DNA from: Rubrivivax sp.
GTDB taxonomy: Bacteria; Pseudomonadota; Gammaproteobacteria; Burkholderiales; Burkholderiaceae_C
NCBI GenBank assembly: GCA_021300575.1
Contig: JAJTDM010000023.1
Span: 1-61,151, forward strand
Length of the DNA: 61,151 nt
Direction of reading: 5' to 3'
The first letter of the stretch is position 1, and each line of letters starts with the position of its first letter. The notes below the pieces were generated by a model. It made no database searches and was not told the DNA's origin. It was given only the letters and a program-made list of their open reading frames with translations. Both the position numbers and the translations under genes were made by a program. Of this stretch, positions 1 through 10,193 are shown piece after piece.

Positions 1-85
1 TCAAAGTCAAGAAGCCCGACGTCAACGCTCAAATGCCCTTGCTGTAGTGGCAGCCGAAAGGGTCGCCTCTATACAAATCAACCAC

Positions 86-682
86 TTACAGCGTTTGGTG
101 TCGAACTCGGGGGCGCCAGAGGAAGTCGCCCGCGTTGCCGGGGTCGCCTTCCACGAAAAGCTGCGAGGTGATCTCGCCAAAGCTCGGGTGGCGAACTTTC
201 AGGTGGATGTGCGGCGTGCGGCCGGCATACGGCGCGGGGCGAATGGTGCGGAAAGCCACGGTGCCCTGGGCGCTGGCGCGCGCTTCGCCGTAGCCCTGGA
301 AGCCTTCGTCCACCTCGGCCGGCTGGGCGCCGTCGCGCGGGTGCCGGTAGCGGCCCCAGGTGTCGCACTGCCAGATCTCCACCACGGCGCCGTCCAGCGC
401 GCGGCCGCGCGTGTCGCGCACCTGCAGTTCCAGGCCCAGCGGCTCGCCTTCGGCCACGCGCTCACGCCCGCCACGCATCACGCGTGTCAGGTCGGCGTCC
501 CAGTCACCCGCAAACGGCCCGCGTGCACGCCAGGCTGGCTGCGGATAGAACGGCCCTTCGGTCATGGGGGGCAAGGGCGTGGCGTTGCCGGCAGCCCGCA
601 CCACGTGGGGCGCGGCCACGGCGGCGGCAGCCGCGCTCAACAGCAGGGTGCGGCGGTGCAGGCGGTTTGGGGCGGAGGACAT
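86..682 (-). CDS. intradiol ring-cleavage dioxygenase family protein, Tat-exported
   Basis: 198-residue protein of the intradiol dioxygenase family (protocatechuate 3,4-dioxygenase/catechol dioxygenase fold), which cleaves catechols between the hydroxyls using non-haem Fe(III). The N-terminus carries a twin-arginine-like signal (LHRRTLLLSAAAAAVAA), so it probably acts outside the cytoplasm. Motifs seen: EGPFYP near the mature N-terminus, WQCDTWGRYRHP with a candidate tyrosine ligand, and GRTPHIHLKV with the two histidine ligands. It is shorter than classical PcaH. The start MSSAPNRLHRR is chosen because it places the Tat motif at the N-terminus; a longer reading frame exists upstream. An N-terminal segment of this gene (465-591) is repeated at 9644-9771. 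The substrate is unknown; many exported members have no assigned substrate. Confidence 0.8.
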   Translation of the reverse strand: MSSAPNRLHRRTLLLSAAAAAVAAPHVVRAAGNATPLPPMTEGPFYPQPAWRARGPFAGDWDADLTRVMRGGRERVAEGEPLGLELQVRDTRGRALDGAVVEIWQCDTWGRYRHPRDGAQPAEVDEGFQGYGEARASAQGTVAFRTIRPAPYAGRTPHIHLKVRHPSFGEITSQLFVEGDPGNAGDFLWRPRVRHQTL

Positions 683-778
683 GCGGGGAATTGAAGCATC
701 TGCAGGCTGTCCCGTGAGGCGGGAGGGTCTCGACCTCACCGGTTTCGGGGGAAGTCTGGCGTGCAGGCATGCCACGCG

Positions 779-2278
779 CTAGTGGGCCCTCAGCGCTGTG
801 TACGCCCGTGCCAGCTCCTGGACGCCGGCATCGATCAGGTTGCCGGGTATGGCGGCGTAGCCCAGGCGCAGATAGCACTGCGTTGCCACAGATGACTTCC
901 TGAAGAAGATGTCGCCGGGCTCGACGAGCACGCTGCGCGCCGCGCAGGCTTCGGTCAGCGCCAGCGAGTTCAGGTCGGCCGGCCCCTGGATCCAGGCGCC
1001 CGAGCCACCCTGCGACGGCATGATATGGAACTCTGGCAAATACTTGGCAAAAGCCCGGGTCAGCAACTCGCGCCGCTCGCGGTAGGTGACGTTCAGCTTG
1101 CGGATGAAGGCATCGTGGTGGCCTTGCGCGATGAACAGGCTGGCGGTGTGTGCGTTGTTGGCGGGCGTGTGCCGGATGATCAGGCGCCGCAGCGCCCGCA
1201 GCTCGCGAATCAGCTCGGCAGGCGCCACGATGTAGCCGATGCGCAAGCCGTGAGCGAGGGTCTTGGACAGGCTGCCGAGGTAGATCACCCGTCCGTCGGT
1301 GTCGAGGCTCTTCAGCGCGGGCAGGGGCCGGCCGGAAAAGTTCAGCTCGCTCTCGTGGTCGTCTTCGAAGAGCACGAGGTCATGCTTCCTGGCCAGGGCC
1401 AGGATCTCATGGCGGCGCTTCAGCGGCATCGTGACGGTGGTGGGGCACTGGTGGCTGGGTGTCACATAGGCATAGGCACACTGTGTCATCGCGCGCGAAG
1501 CGATGAGGCCGTCTGCATCGATCGGCAGCGCCTTCACATGGTCGGTGCGCAGCATGAAGTTGTTTCGCGCATCTGGATAGCCCGGTTCCTCGATGCCCAC
1601 CACGGTCTTCCGGTCCAGCAGCACGTTGGCCAGCAGATAGCAAGCCATCTGTGAGCCAGCGGTCACCAGGATCTCATCGCGCTTGGCCATGATGCCGCGC
1701 GCAGGCAGCAGCCGGTGCTGGATCTGGTCGAGCAGGGCTTCGGAATCGCGGTTGATGTGGTCCTGCGCCCACTTGCGCACTGCCGGCACAAAGAGCGCCT
1801 GGTGGGCGCAGGCGCGCCAGTCGCGCAAGGGCACCAGGGTCTGGTCAAACTGGCCGTAGACGAAGGGGTAGGCAAAGTCCTGCCAGTTGGCGGGTTTGAC
1901 GATATTGCGTTGGTGCCTTGCGCGCGAAAGCAGCCGCGCATCCCACTGCAGAGCGGAGGGTGCCGGTGTTTGGATCGACGACTGCACCGCCTGGCCCAGC
2001 AGGATGTCCCCATTGACCACCAGGCCACTGCGTGGCACCGCAATCAGGAAGCCCTTGTCCACCAGCACCTGCAGCGCCAGCGACACCGTGTTGCGCGACA
2101 GCCCGAGCGCAACAGCCAGTGCGCGACTGGGGGGCACCTTCGCGCCGGCAGGCACCAGGCCCATCAGGATGGAGTGAACCATCATCTCCTTCACCTGGCC
2201 CTGCAGGGTGCCGCTGCTGCCCGAGAACTGCGGGAACAGCTTGGCCCAGATGTCGGTGATCTCCTGCTTCTGTCTCAT
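779..2278 (-). CDS. MocR/PdxR-type GntR-family transcriptional regulator with aminotransferase-like domain
   Basis: 499 residues. An N-terminal GntR winged helix (about residues 20-85, with the SRNTVSLALQVL recognition helix) is joined to a class I aminotransferase fold that keeps a PLP-binding lysine (YLGSLSKTLAHGLR). MocR proteins such as TauR, GabR and PdxR sense an amine ligand or PLP through this domain. The gene is divergent from the ABC importer/sulfonate operon beginning at 2461, so it is most likely the local regulator. By family precedent its effector should carry an amino group, which fits taurine, cysteate or cysteinolate. The start at 2278 gives the normal MocR length; the open frame upstream runs through the intergenic region. 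Confidence 0.88.
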   Translation of the reverse strand: MRQKQEITDIWAKLFPQFSGSSGTLQGQVKEMMVHSILMGLVPAGAKVPPSRALAVALGLSRNTVSLALQVLVDKGFLIAVPRSGLVVNGDILLGQAVQSSIQTPAPSALQWDARLLSRARHQRNIVKPANWQDFAYPFVYGQFDQTLVPLRDWRACAHQALFVPAVRKWAQDHINRDSEALLDQIQHRLLPARGIMAKRDEILVTAGSQMACYLLANVLLDRKTVVGIEEPGYPDARNNFMLRTDHVKALPIDADGLIASRAMTQCAYAYVTPSHQCPTTVTMPLKRRHEILALARKHDLVLFEDDHESELNFSGRPLPALKSLDTDGRVIYLGSLSKTLAHGLRIGYIVAPAELIRELRALRRLIIRHTPANNAHTASLFIAQGHHDAFIRKLNVTYRERRELLTRAFAKYLPEFHIMPSQGGSGAWIQGPADLNSLALTEACAARSVLVEPGDIFFRKSSVATQCYLRLGYAAIPGNLIDAGVQELARAYTALRAH

Positions 2279-2320
2279 GCCGTGATCCTTTGGGTGCCGC
2301 CCGTGACGAGCATGTCTGAC

Positions 2321-2390
2321 GGCTTCTATTCTGGAACCAAAACTATACGAATCTGGCTCTATTTGAATAGGGTTCTTGTACCTAGCATCT
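2321..2390. promoter_or_regulatory. divergent promoter/operator region between mocR and the sulfonate operon
   Basis: This AT-rich island lies in otherwise GC-rich DNA. CTATTC (2326-2331) is mirrored by GAATAG (2365-2370), and both lie next to GGAACC/GGTTC elements (2333-2338 and 2371-2375). Paired elements spaced about 40 bp apart are typical of MocR-controlled divergent promoters. Precise -35/-10 boxes are not assigned. Confidence 0.4.
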
Positions 2391-2460
2391 GCGGCGGTCG
2401 CCTGCCCAAAGGCAGATGAGCCCGCACCAAGCCCTCCACCTCTGCAAGCCCTTTTACTGG

Positions 2461-3471
2461 ATGAACACCATGAAACGACTCGTGAAATCATTGATCATCG
2501 GCACGGCTTTCACCCTCTCCCTGGTGACCCAGGCCGTTGCTCAAACCAGGGTGCTGATCGGCCACTTTGGCGATCCCGTGCCCTACAAGGCGCTCATCGC
2601 CGATGGAAGCCTTGAGAGAGCCACCGGCTGGAAGATCGAGTTGCGACAGTTCGCTTCCGGCGCAGAAGTCAATGCGGCCATGGCCTCTGGCGGCATTCAG
2701 ATTTCTGAAATCGGCTCTTCTCCCCTGGCAGCCGGCCTGAGCACCGGATTGCCCTATCAGATGATCGCTGCCGGCAAGGTCATTGACTCCTCCGAGGCAC
2801 TGGTCACAAGAAATGGCTCTGGCATCGACAAACCTGCCGACCTCAGAGGCAAGCGCATCGCGACGCCGATCGGCTCAACGGCCCACTACTCATTGATGGG
2901 CGTGTTGAAGATGAACGGCATGACCGAGAAGGACATTACCTTGTTGGGCATGTCGCCCAATGAAATCGCCGCCGCCTGGGCACAGAACGCCATCGATGCC
3001 GCCTTCGTGTGGGTTCCGGTCCAAGCGAAGTTGCGTGAAAACGGCAAGGTGATGTACACCGCGGGCGAAGTGGCGAGAGCTGCAGGTTTTCATACTTTCA
3101 ACGCATGGGTTGCGAACACCAAGTTCGCAGCTGAAAACCGCGACGGCTTGATCAAGTTCCTGAGGGCCGTATTCGAGATCAATGCGGATTACCACAAGAA
3201 CAAGGCCGCATGGAATGCAGATTCACCAAAGATCAGAGCTGTTGCAGCGAACGTGGGTGTGACACCGGCGGCAGTCGTGCCCATGCTGGATGGCACGATT
3301 TACCCGGACGGCGAGGTGACTATGTCCGCCAACTGGATGGGCGGCGGCGCAGCCAAGACCATCAAGGGCACCGCTGAATTCCTCAAGAGTGCAGGCCGAA
3401 TCAACCGGACTGCTGACGACTACAGCCCGTTCGTCAACTCCGAGTTCGCCCGGGCTGCTGCAGGCAAGTAA
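2461..3471 (+). CDS. tauA: taurine/sulfonate-type ABC transporter periplasmic substrate-binding protein
   Basis: About 336 residues. A Sec signal peptide (MKRLVKSLIIGTAFTLSLVTQAVAQ) is followed by a NMT1/TauA-type binding fold: IGHFGDPVPY, GGIQISEIGSSPLAAGL and DLRGKRIATPIGSTAHYSL. The ELRQFASGAEV and AWVPVQ-like segments are typical of taurine-binding proteins. It delivers a sulfonate or related small organic anion to the permease/ATPase encoded directly downstream. The start could be 2461 or 2470 (MKRLVK); neither has a strong ribosome-binding site. Substrate identity is inferred from family and operon content: the downstream genes point to a C3 sulfonate rather than simple taurine. Confidence 0.85.
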   Translation: MNTMKRLVKSLIIGTAFTLSLVTQAVAQTRVLIGHFGDPVPYKALIADGSLERATGWKIELRQFASGAEVNAAMASGGIQISEIGSSPLAAGLSTGLPYQMIAAGKVIDSSEALVTRNGSGIDKPADLRGKRIATPIGSTAHYSLMGVLKMNGMTEKDITLLGMSPNEIAAAWAQNAIDAAFVWVPVQAKLRENGKVMYTAGEVARAAGFHTFNAWVANTKFAAENRDGLIKFLRAVFEINADYHKNKAAWNADSPKIRAVAANVGVTPAAVVPMLDGTIYPDGEVTMSANWMGGGAAKTIKGTAEFLKSAGRINRTADDYSPFVNSEFARAAAGK

Positions 3472-3489
3472 GCCGACTGTTGTGCCACC

Positions 3490-3520
3490 AGTGCCGACCT
3501 GTACAGGGCAGGTCGGCACT
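3490..3520 (+). terminator. intercistronic stem-loop between tauA and tauB
   Basis: A perfect 12-bp inverted repeat (3490-3501 and 3509-3520) with a 7-nt loop lies between the binding-protein and ATPase genes. No uridine run follows. It is therefore better read as an mRNA-stabilising or attenuating hairpin that would raise binding-protein levels relative to the membrane components. Confidence 0.6.
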
Positions 3521-3545
3521 TCAGTTGTCCACTTCAAGGCTTTCC

Positions 3546-4340
3546 ATGACCGCACTTGCCATCCGAAATGTGTCGGTGTTCTATCCGGTGAAGGGCAAGC
3601 CGCCCGTTCATGCGCTCCAGAACATCAATCTCGAGATCCACGAGAAAGACTTCGTGGTGGCGCTGGGTGCATCGGGCTGCGGCAAATCAACGCTGCTCAA
3701 CCTGATTGCCGGCTTCATGGCACCCAGCGAGGGCGAGATAGCCCTCAAGGGAAGAGTGGTCACCGGTCCGGGTGCGGACCGGTCGGTCGTGTTCCAGAAG
3801 CACGCCCTGATGCCCTGGCTGAACGTGCTGGAAAACGTGGCCTTCGGCCTGAAGATTCAAGGGCACAACAAGGCCAGGAGTGAAGGCATTGCGCGCCAGT
3901 TCATCAAGCTGCTGGGGCTGGAGCAGTTCGAGCAGTCGGCTACCTACGAGTTGTCGGGCGGCATGCAACAGCGCGTGGGCATCGCGCGCGCACTCACCAG
4001 CGACCCCGACATCCTGTTGATGGATGAGCCCCTGGGCGCGCTGGACGCGCTGACCCGCGAGCGCGCACAGGAGCTGATCCTGAAGGTCTGGCGGGACACC
4101 GGAAAGATGGTGTTCTTCATCACGCACAGCGTGGAGGAGGCGCTGTTCATGGGGACTCGGCTGATCGTCATGTCGCCCCGGCCTGGACGCATCTCGCACA
4201 CCTTTGATCTGCCTTTCAGCCGGCGCTACTTCGAGACGGGCAATGCGCGCGAGATCAAGGCGTCGGCCGAGTTCATCGAGCTGCGAGAAGCCGTTCTGCA
4301 GATCATCTTCAGCGACGAAGCAGGAGGCCATGATGAGTGA
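3546..4340 (+). CDS. tauB: ABC transporter ATP-binding protein, taurine/nitrate/sulfonate type
   Basis: 264-residue ATPase of the TauB/SsuB/NrtD group that powers import. Walker A (GASGCGKS), Q-loop (VVFQKHALMPW), signature (LSGGMQQRVGIARAL), Walker B (ILLMDEPLGALD) and H-loop (FFITHSVEEALF) are all present. The start at 3546 begins MTALAIRNVSVFYP, giving the standard length. Its 3' end overlaps the permease gene by 8 nt, indicating translational coupling. Confidence 0.92.
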   Translation: MTALAIRNVSVFYPVKGKPPVHALQNINLEIHEKDFVVALGASGCGKSTLLNLIAGFMAPSEGEIALKGRVVTGPGADRSVVFQKHALMPWLNVLENVAFGLKIQGHNKARSEGIARQFIKLLGLEQFEQSATYELSGGMQQRVGIARALTSDPDILLMDEPLGALDALTRERAQELILKVWRDTGKMVFFITHSVEEALFMGTRLIVMSPRPGRISHTFDLPFSRRYFETGNAREIKASAEFIELREAVLQIIFSDEAGGHDE

Positions 4341-5193
4341 GAACCGTTCCGCAAGCGGCAATGGCTTCCTGACGGGCCTGATGAAGGCCAAGCCCGCCAA
4401 GCCCGGCGAGATCTACGGCGTACCAGGACAGGGCGAAAGTTTCAGGATCAGCGCCGTGGTGATCGTGCTGCTGATCTCCTTCTGGGCCTTCGTCACCTAT
4501 GCGGGCTACATCAAGCCGCTGTTCCTGCCTTCGCCGCTGGGCGTGGTGGAAGCCCTCTTTGACGTGATGAAGGAAGGTTTCACCGGGGTCGGCTTCTGGG
4601 AGCACGTCTGGGTGAGCACCCTGCGGGTCTTCGGGGCATTCCTGCTGGCTTGTGTCATCGGCATTCCGCTGGGCATCGCGATGGGCATGAGCCCGGTCGC
4701 CCGCGGCATCTTTGACCCGCCCATCGAGTTCTACCGCCCGATTCCCCCGCTGGCCTATCTGCCGCTGATGATCATCTGGTTCGGTATCGACGAGCTGTCC
4801 AAGGTCTTGCTGATTTTCTCGTCAGTGCTCGCGCCCATGGTCCTGGGTGCGCGGGCTGGCGTGAGGTCGGCGGCGATCGAGCAGATTCATGCCGCCTACT
4901 CGTTTGGCGCCACGCGCTGGCAGGTGATCCGCATGGTCATCCTGCCGTCGGCCATGCCGGAGATCTTCACCGCGATGCGGGTGGGCATAGGTTTCGGCTG
5001 GACGACGCTGGTGGCGGCGGAAATGGTCGCGGCCACATCCGGCCTGGGCTACATGGTGCTGTCCGCGTCCCGCTTCCTGCAGACGCCCATCGTCATCATG
5101 GGCATCGTCGTCATCGCCGCGATCGCCTATGCCTTTGACCATCTGGTCCGCTTTGTTGAACGGCGCGTGGTGCCCTGGAAGGGCCGCGGTTGA
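4333..5193 (+). CDS. tauC: ABC transporter permease, taurine/sulfonate type
   Basis: 286-residue inner-membrane permease of the BPD_transp_1 family with about six hydrophobic segments. The cytoplasmic EAA-like loop is visible as AYSFGATRWQVIRMVILPSAMPEIF around residues 185-210. The second of two adjacent ATGs is preferred because AGGAGG lies 5 nt upstream (4322-4327). It completes a binding protein-ATPase-permease importer with the two preceding genes. Confidence 0.9.
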   Translation: MSENRSASGNGFLTGLMKAKPAKPGEIYGVPGQGESFRISAVVIVLLISFWAFVTYAGYIKPLFLPSPLGVVEALFDVMKEGFTGVGFWEHVWVSTLRVFGAFLLACVIGIPLGIAMGMSPVARGIFDPPIEFYRPIPPLAYLPLMIIWFGIDELSKVLLIFSSVLAPMVLGARAGVRSAAIEQIHAAYSFGATRWQVIRMVILPSAMPEIFTAMRVGIGFGWTTLVAAEMVAATSGLGYMVLSASRFLQTPIVIMGIVVIAAIAYAFDHLVRFVERRVVPWKGRG

Positions 5194-5222
5194 TCCGCAG
5201 GGCTGTCAACGCATCGATTTGA

Positions 5223-6554
<1,332 letters not shown>

Positions 6555-6561
6555 CCGGACG

Positions 6562-7800
6562 ATGGCTGCATCCCTGACACCGCCGGTGGACCTCAAGACA
6601 CAGGATGGCCTGTGGTTTGGCAAGGATCTGAGTACCCCCGAACCGATTCCCGAGGATGCGATTGAACGCGCCGTGGCGCTGATGCGGGCCGGCCGACTGC
6701 ACCGCTACGGTGAGCAGGGCTCCGGTGATCCGGAACCTTCGCTGCTGGAGAAAGAGTACGCAGCCTACGTGGGCAGCCGGTATTGCGTGGCCGTCAGTTC
6801 CTGCGGCGCGGCCATGTTCATTGCGCTCAAGGCAGTGGGCGTGAAGGCGGGCGACAAGGTGTTGACCAGCACCTTCACCCTGGCGCCAGTGCCCGGCGCC
6901 ATTGCCCACGCGGGCGCGCAGGCCGTGCTGGTGGAGACCACGGCGGACTACCTGACCGACCTGGCCGATCTTGAGCGCAAGGCCATCAGCAGCGGCGCCA
7001 AGGTGTTGCTGCTATCTCACATGCGCGGGCATATCTCCGACCTGCAGGCGGTGCGCATGATCTGTGACCGGCACGGCATCGCGCTCATCGAGGACTGCGC
7101 CCACACCATGGGTGCCAAATGGGACGGCCGGCACACCGGCACCTGGGGCCAGGTGGGCTGCTACAGCGCCCAGACCTACAAGCACATCAATTCGGGCGAA
7201 GGTGGCCTGCTGGTGACCGATGACGACGATGTGGCGGCGCAGGCCATCCTGATGTCGGGCTGCTACATGATGTACGACCAGCACCTGCTCAGGCCCCCTG
7301 CCGAGGTGTTCGAGCGCTGGAAGTACGTGACGCCGAACTTCAGCATGCGCATGTCCAATCTGGCGGCCAGCCTGTTGCGACCGCAGATCGGGCAACTGGC
7401 CGACCGCGGGCGGCGCTGGAACCATGTGTATGCAACGCTGGCGCGCGAGCTTGGCAAGGCGCCTCACCTGACGGTGCCAGGCCGACATCCGAAGGAAGAA
7501 TTCATCGCGAGCTCCATCCAGTTCACGCTGGACTTCACGCCGGTGCAGATCGAACGCTTCCTGAAGGAATGCACGCTGCGCGGGCTTTACATCAAGTGGT
7601 TCGGCACGCCCGCGCCGGTGGCCTTCACCAGCAATTACGAGCATTGGCGCTACCTCGAACACAAGCCCGATCTGCCCCATTCCATGGCGGTGCTCAACCA
7701 GCTGTTTGATCTTCGCACCCCGGTGTCACTGACCGACGAGGACTGTGTGCTGATCGGTCGCATCGTCGCCACCGCGTGCGCGCTGGCCGCCGGGGACTGA
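6562..7800 (+). CDS. DegT/DnrJ/EryC1/StrS-family PLP aminotransferase
   Basis: 412-residue PLP enzyme of the sugar/AHBA aminotransferase superfamily. Seen: the cofactor pocket [18 protein letters not shown], the acidic PLP-contact motif [10 protein letters not shown], and the catalytic lysine in [19 protein letters not shown]. It starts 7 nt after the preceding stop, within one operon. DegT enzymes usually aminate keto-sugars, and none of the textbook sulfonate routes uses one. Here it may interconvert a sulfonated ketone/aldehyde and its amine, for example sulfopyruvate and cysteate (inference). The family call is secure; the substrate is unknown. Confidence 0.8.
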   Translation: MAASLTPPVDLKTQDGLWFGKDLSTPEPIPEDAIERAVALMRAGRLHRYGEQGSGDPEPSLLEKEYAAYVGSRYCVAVSSCGAAMFIALKAVGVKAGDKVLTSTFTLAPVPGAIAHAGAQAVLVETTADYLTDLADLERKAISSGAKVLLLSHMRGHISDLQAVRMICDRHGIALIEDCAHTMGAKWDGRHTGTWGQVGCYSAQTYKHINSGEGGLLVTDDDDVAAQAILMSGCYMMYDQHLLRPPAEVFERWKYVTPNFSMRMSNLAASLLRPQIGQLADRGRRWNHVYATLARELGKAPHLTVPGRHPKEEFIASSIQFTLDFTPVQIERFLKECTLRGLYIKWFGTPAPVAFTSNYEHWRYLEHKPDLPHSMAVLNQLFDLRTPVSLTDEDCVLIGRIVATACALAAGD

Positions 7801-7841
7801 TTTCCATCCCCGTCCACTCGAACGACAACACGAAAGCAAGC

Positions 7842-8852
7842 ATGAAACTGACCAACTTCCCCCGCGTGCACATCACCCACGGCCCGACGCCGCTGGAGTT
7901 CATGCCGCGCCTGACCGAGGCCCTGGGCGGGCCCAATCTGTACATCAAGCGCGATGACTGCACCGGCCTGGGCTCTGGCGGCAACAAGACGCGCAAGCTG
8001 GAGTTCCTGATGGCGGACGCTGTCAAGCACGGCGCCGACGCCATCATCACGCAGGGGGCCACGCAGTCGAACCATGCCCGCCAGACCGTGGCGATCGCCG
8101 CCAAGATGGGCATGAAGTGCGAGATCCTGCTGGAGGACCGCACCGGCTTCAAGGACGCGAGTTACAAGAAGTCCGGCAACGTGTTCCTGGACCATCTTTA
8201 CGGCGCGGGTGTGCGTGAACTGCCGGGTGGTACCGACATGAACGCGGCCATGGCCACGGTGGCCGAAGAACTGCGTGCCGCCGGACGCAAGCCCTACATC
8301 ATTCCCGGCGGGGGCTCCAACCCTATCGGCGCATTGGGCTACGTGACCTGCGCGTTGGAGATGGTGAACCAGTTCAACACACAAGACCTGCGGGTGGACT
8401 GCGTCGTGCATGCAACGGGCAGTGCCGGCACGCAGGCGGGCCTGGTGGTGGGCCTGGAAGGCACGCGCAGCCTGATCCCGGTGCTGGGCATCGGTGTGCG
8501 CGCGGCCAAGGAGGCGCAGGAGACCAATGTCTACAACCTCGCCGTGAAGACCGCCGAGCTGCTGGGCGTGCCCGGTTGCGTCAAGCGCGAAAGCGTGATG
8601 GCCAACTGCGACTACGTGGGCGGCGGCTACGGCGTGCCCACGCCGGGCATGGTGGAGGCTGTCACGCTGATGGCCAGGCTGGAGGGCATCCTGCTCGACC
8701 CGGTGTACTCCGGCAAGGGCATGGCCGGGTTGATCGACCTGTGTCGCAAGGGGCACTTCAAGAAGGGTGAGAACGTGGTGTTCCTGCACACCGGCGGTGC
8801 CGTGGCGCTGTATGGCTACATGGACGCCTTCAGTGACCTGAAGCCGCTCTGA
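7842..8852 (+). CDS. cuyA: PLP-dependent D-cysteine desulfhydrase family enzyme, probable L-cysteate sulfo-lyase
   Basis: 336-residue fold-II PLP enzyme of the ACC deaminase/D-cysteine desulfhydrase family. The PLP lysine is in [11 protein letters not shown], with [15 protein letters not shown] and a phosphate loop near [12 protein letters not shown]. CuyA, L-cysteate sulfo-lyase, belongs to this family and cleaves L-cysteate to pyruvate, ammonia and sulfite. The sulfonate importer and HpsN-like gene next to it make CuyA the best assignment; D-cysteine desulfhydrase is the alternative. The start at 7842 gives [11 protein letters not shown], the usual family N-terminus, 41 nt after the aminotransferase stop. 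Confidence 0.75.
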   Translation: MKLTNFPRVHITHGPTPLEFMPRLTEALGGPNLYIKRDDCTGLGSGGNKTRKLEFLMADAVKHGADAIITQGATQSNHARQTVAIAAKMGMKCEILLEDRTGFKDASYKKSGNVFLDHLYGAGVRELPGGTDMNAAMATVAEELRAAGRKPYIIPGGGSNPIGALGYVTCALEMVNQFNTQDLRVDCVVHATGSAGTQAGLVVGLEGTRSLIPVLGIGVRAAKEAQETNVYNLAVKTAELLGVPGCVKRESVMANCDYVGGGYGVPTPGMVEAVTLMARLEGILLDPVYSGKGMAGLIDLCRKGHFKKGENVVFLHTGGAVALYGYMDAFSDLKPL

Positions 8853-8912
8853 AGCCCCTGAGCTGATGATGGGTCTGGCCTGCTGGTCACGCGGTGACGG
8901 CACAGGGGGAGC

Positions 8913-9632
8913 ATGGCGATGATCGGTGTACTGGGCGGCATGGGGCCCTTGGCCACGGTGGATTTCTTCGGCAAGGTCCTGGTGGCCACGTCCGCTGGCG
9001 GCGATGCCGACCATGTGCCCCTGCTCATCCAGTCCGACCCCCGCATACCGTCACGACCCGCCGCCATCCTGGGCGACGGGCGTTCCCCCTTGCCTGAGTT
9101 GATGGCCGGGCGCGACCGTCTGGTGGCCGCTGGTGCAAGCGCGCTGGCCATGCCCTGCAACACCGCACATTTCTGGTTCCGGGATCTGTCCGCAGCCTGC
9201 CCGGTGCCCTTCATCAGCATCGTCGATGCGTGTGTGGCAGAGCTCGCCCCCATGCTCAACGCAGGCGGCTCGGTCGGCCTGATCGCCACCCGTGCCACCC
9301 TGGCCGGCCGGATCTTCGATGCGCCGTTGATGCGGGCTGGCTACAGGCTGCAGGTACCCAACGATGAATCGATGGACCGGCTGGTCCTGCCCGGCATCGA
9401 ACTGGTGAAGGCTGGTCAGACCCAGCAAGCCGGACCGCTGATCGAGCAGGCCGTTCGAGGCCTGTTGCAAAAGGGTGCTGATGCGTTGGTGCTGGCCTGC
9501 ACGGAAACCCCCGTCGCGCTGGATGCCGTGCAGTCGCCGCTTCGCGCGAAGTGCGTGGACAGCACCGCCGCACTGGCACGGGCCTGTGTGGCCTGGTGGC
9601 GCCTGCATTCGCAAATCTCCTGCGCCACCTGA
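8913..9632 (+). CDS. aspartate/glutamate racemase family protein
   Basis: 239 residues with the cofactor-independent Asp/Glu racemase signature. IGVLGGMGPLATVDFF lies at the N-terminus, and the two catalytic cysteines appear in AMPCNTAHFW and VLACTETPVAL. It is the last gene of the sulfonate operon, 60 nt after the cuyA-like gene, with a GGGGAG ribosome-binding site. Cysteate is an aspartate analogue with sulfonate in place of the side-chain carboxylate, so a D/L-cysteate racemase role is an attractive inference. A general aspartate racemase remains possible. Confidence 0.82.
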   Translation: MAMIGVLGGMGPLATVDFFGKVLVATSAGGDADHVPLLIQSDPRIPSRPAAILGDGRSPLPELMAGRDRLVAAGASALAMPCNTAHFWFRDLSAACPVPFISIVDACVAELAPMLNAGGSVGLIATRATLAGRIFDAPLMRAGYRLQVPNDESMDRLVLPGIELVKAGQTQQAGPLIEQAVRGLLQKGADALVLACTETPVALDAVQSPLRAKCVDSTAALARACVAWWRLHSQISCAT

Positions 9633-9643
9633 GGCGCCGGACC

Positions 9644-9771
9644 CGCCCGCCACGCGTCACGCGTGTCAGGTCGGCGTCCCAGTCACCCGCAAACGGACCC
9701 CGTGCACGCCAGGCCGGCTGCGGATAGAACGGCCCTTCGATCATGGGGGGGCAAGGGCGTGGCGTTGCCGG
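9644..9771 (-). pseudogene. fragment of intradiol dioxygenase gene (repeat of 465-591)
   Basis: About 128 bp matching 465-591 with roughly 5-6% mismatches and one extra G in a G-run. On the minus strand it encodes EGPFYPQPAWRARGPFAGDW and flanking residues of the dioxygenase N-terminal region, then loses homology at both ends. It sits between the racemase gene and the first toxin-antitoxin pair, in the same orientation as the intact gene. It is either the remnant of a second dioxygenase gene or a duplicated segment left by module insertion. Confidence 0.85.
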
Positions 9772-9819
9772 TGCCGCCGCAACGCTTCTCCCAGATCAAC
9801 TCTTGGTGGGATGGTGTTG

Positions 9820-9836
9820 TTATCAGTTAGTGATAA
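9820..9836. promoter_or_regulatory. palindromic operator candidate upstream of DUF6516/HTH pair
   Basis: A perfect inverted repeat TTATCA-N5-TGATAA ends 6 nt before the start codon of the DUF6516 gene. Toxin-antitoxin operons are usually autorepressed by the antitoxin at such a palindrome, and the downstream gene encodes a helix-turn-helix protein. Confidence 0.55.
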
Positions 9837-9842
9837 TGATTC

Positions 9843-10193
9843 ATGATCCATCGAGACTCATCTCTCGACACCCTGCTGGAATTGAACGGCCAGGTGCTGG
9901 TGATTGACGAAGCGGGCTTCTGGGTGAAGTTCGTGGTGCATGAGGTGCCGGCAAGCGCGAACAAGCCTCACGGCCTGGACTACTCGCTCACCCTGCATGG
10001 GGTGGATGGGGGTCGTCTGGTGGGTTTTGACAACGCCCATCCGGTGGCGGGGCGGCCCAGAGGAGCGGGGCATGACCACAAGCATCGTTTGCGTACGGTC
10101 AGGCCCTACGACTACACGGATGCCGCCGCTTTGCTGGCCGCTTTCTGGCGCGAGGTGGAATCGGTGATGCGTGAAAGAGGAGTCTGGACATGA
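9843..10193 (+). CDS. DUF6516-family protein, putative toxin of a toxin-antitoxin-like pair
   Basis: 116 residues resembling the DUF6516 family: LLELNGQVLVIDEAGFWVKF, SLTLHGVDGGRLVGFDNAH, and a conserved HDHKHR-like stretch followed by DYTDAAALLAAFW. Such proteins are usually encoded directly before a small HTH protein of the HVO_A0114/MarR type, as here (ATGA 4-nt overlap). They are regarded as toxin candidates (TumE-like). The catalytic mechanism is not evident from the sequence. Confidence 0.6.
   Translation: MIHRDSSLDTLLELNGQVLVIDEAGFWVKFVVHEVPASANKPHGLDYSLTLHGVDGGRLVGFDNAHPVAGRPRGAGHDHKHRLRTVRPYDYTDAAALLAAFWREVESVMRERGVWT

Noticed and set aside
1..85. Possible gene end or IS end at the left window edge
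   Set aside because: AAGTCAAGAAG recurs near 18603, but 11 bp is too little to claim an insertion sequence terminus; no other feature is visible in the first 85 bp.
7842..8852. ACC deaminase
   Set aside because: Same fold family, but the operon context of sulfonate import and a racemase fits L-cysteate sulfo-lyase better.
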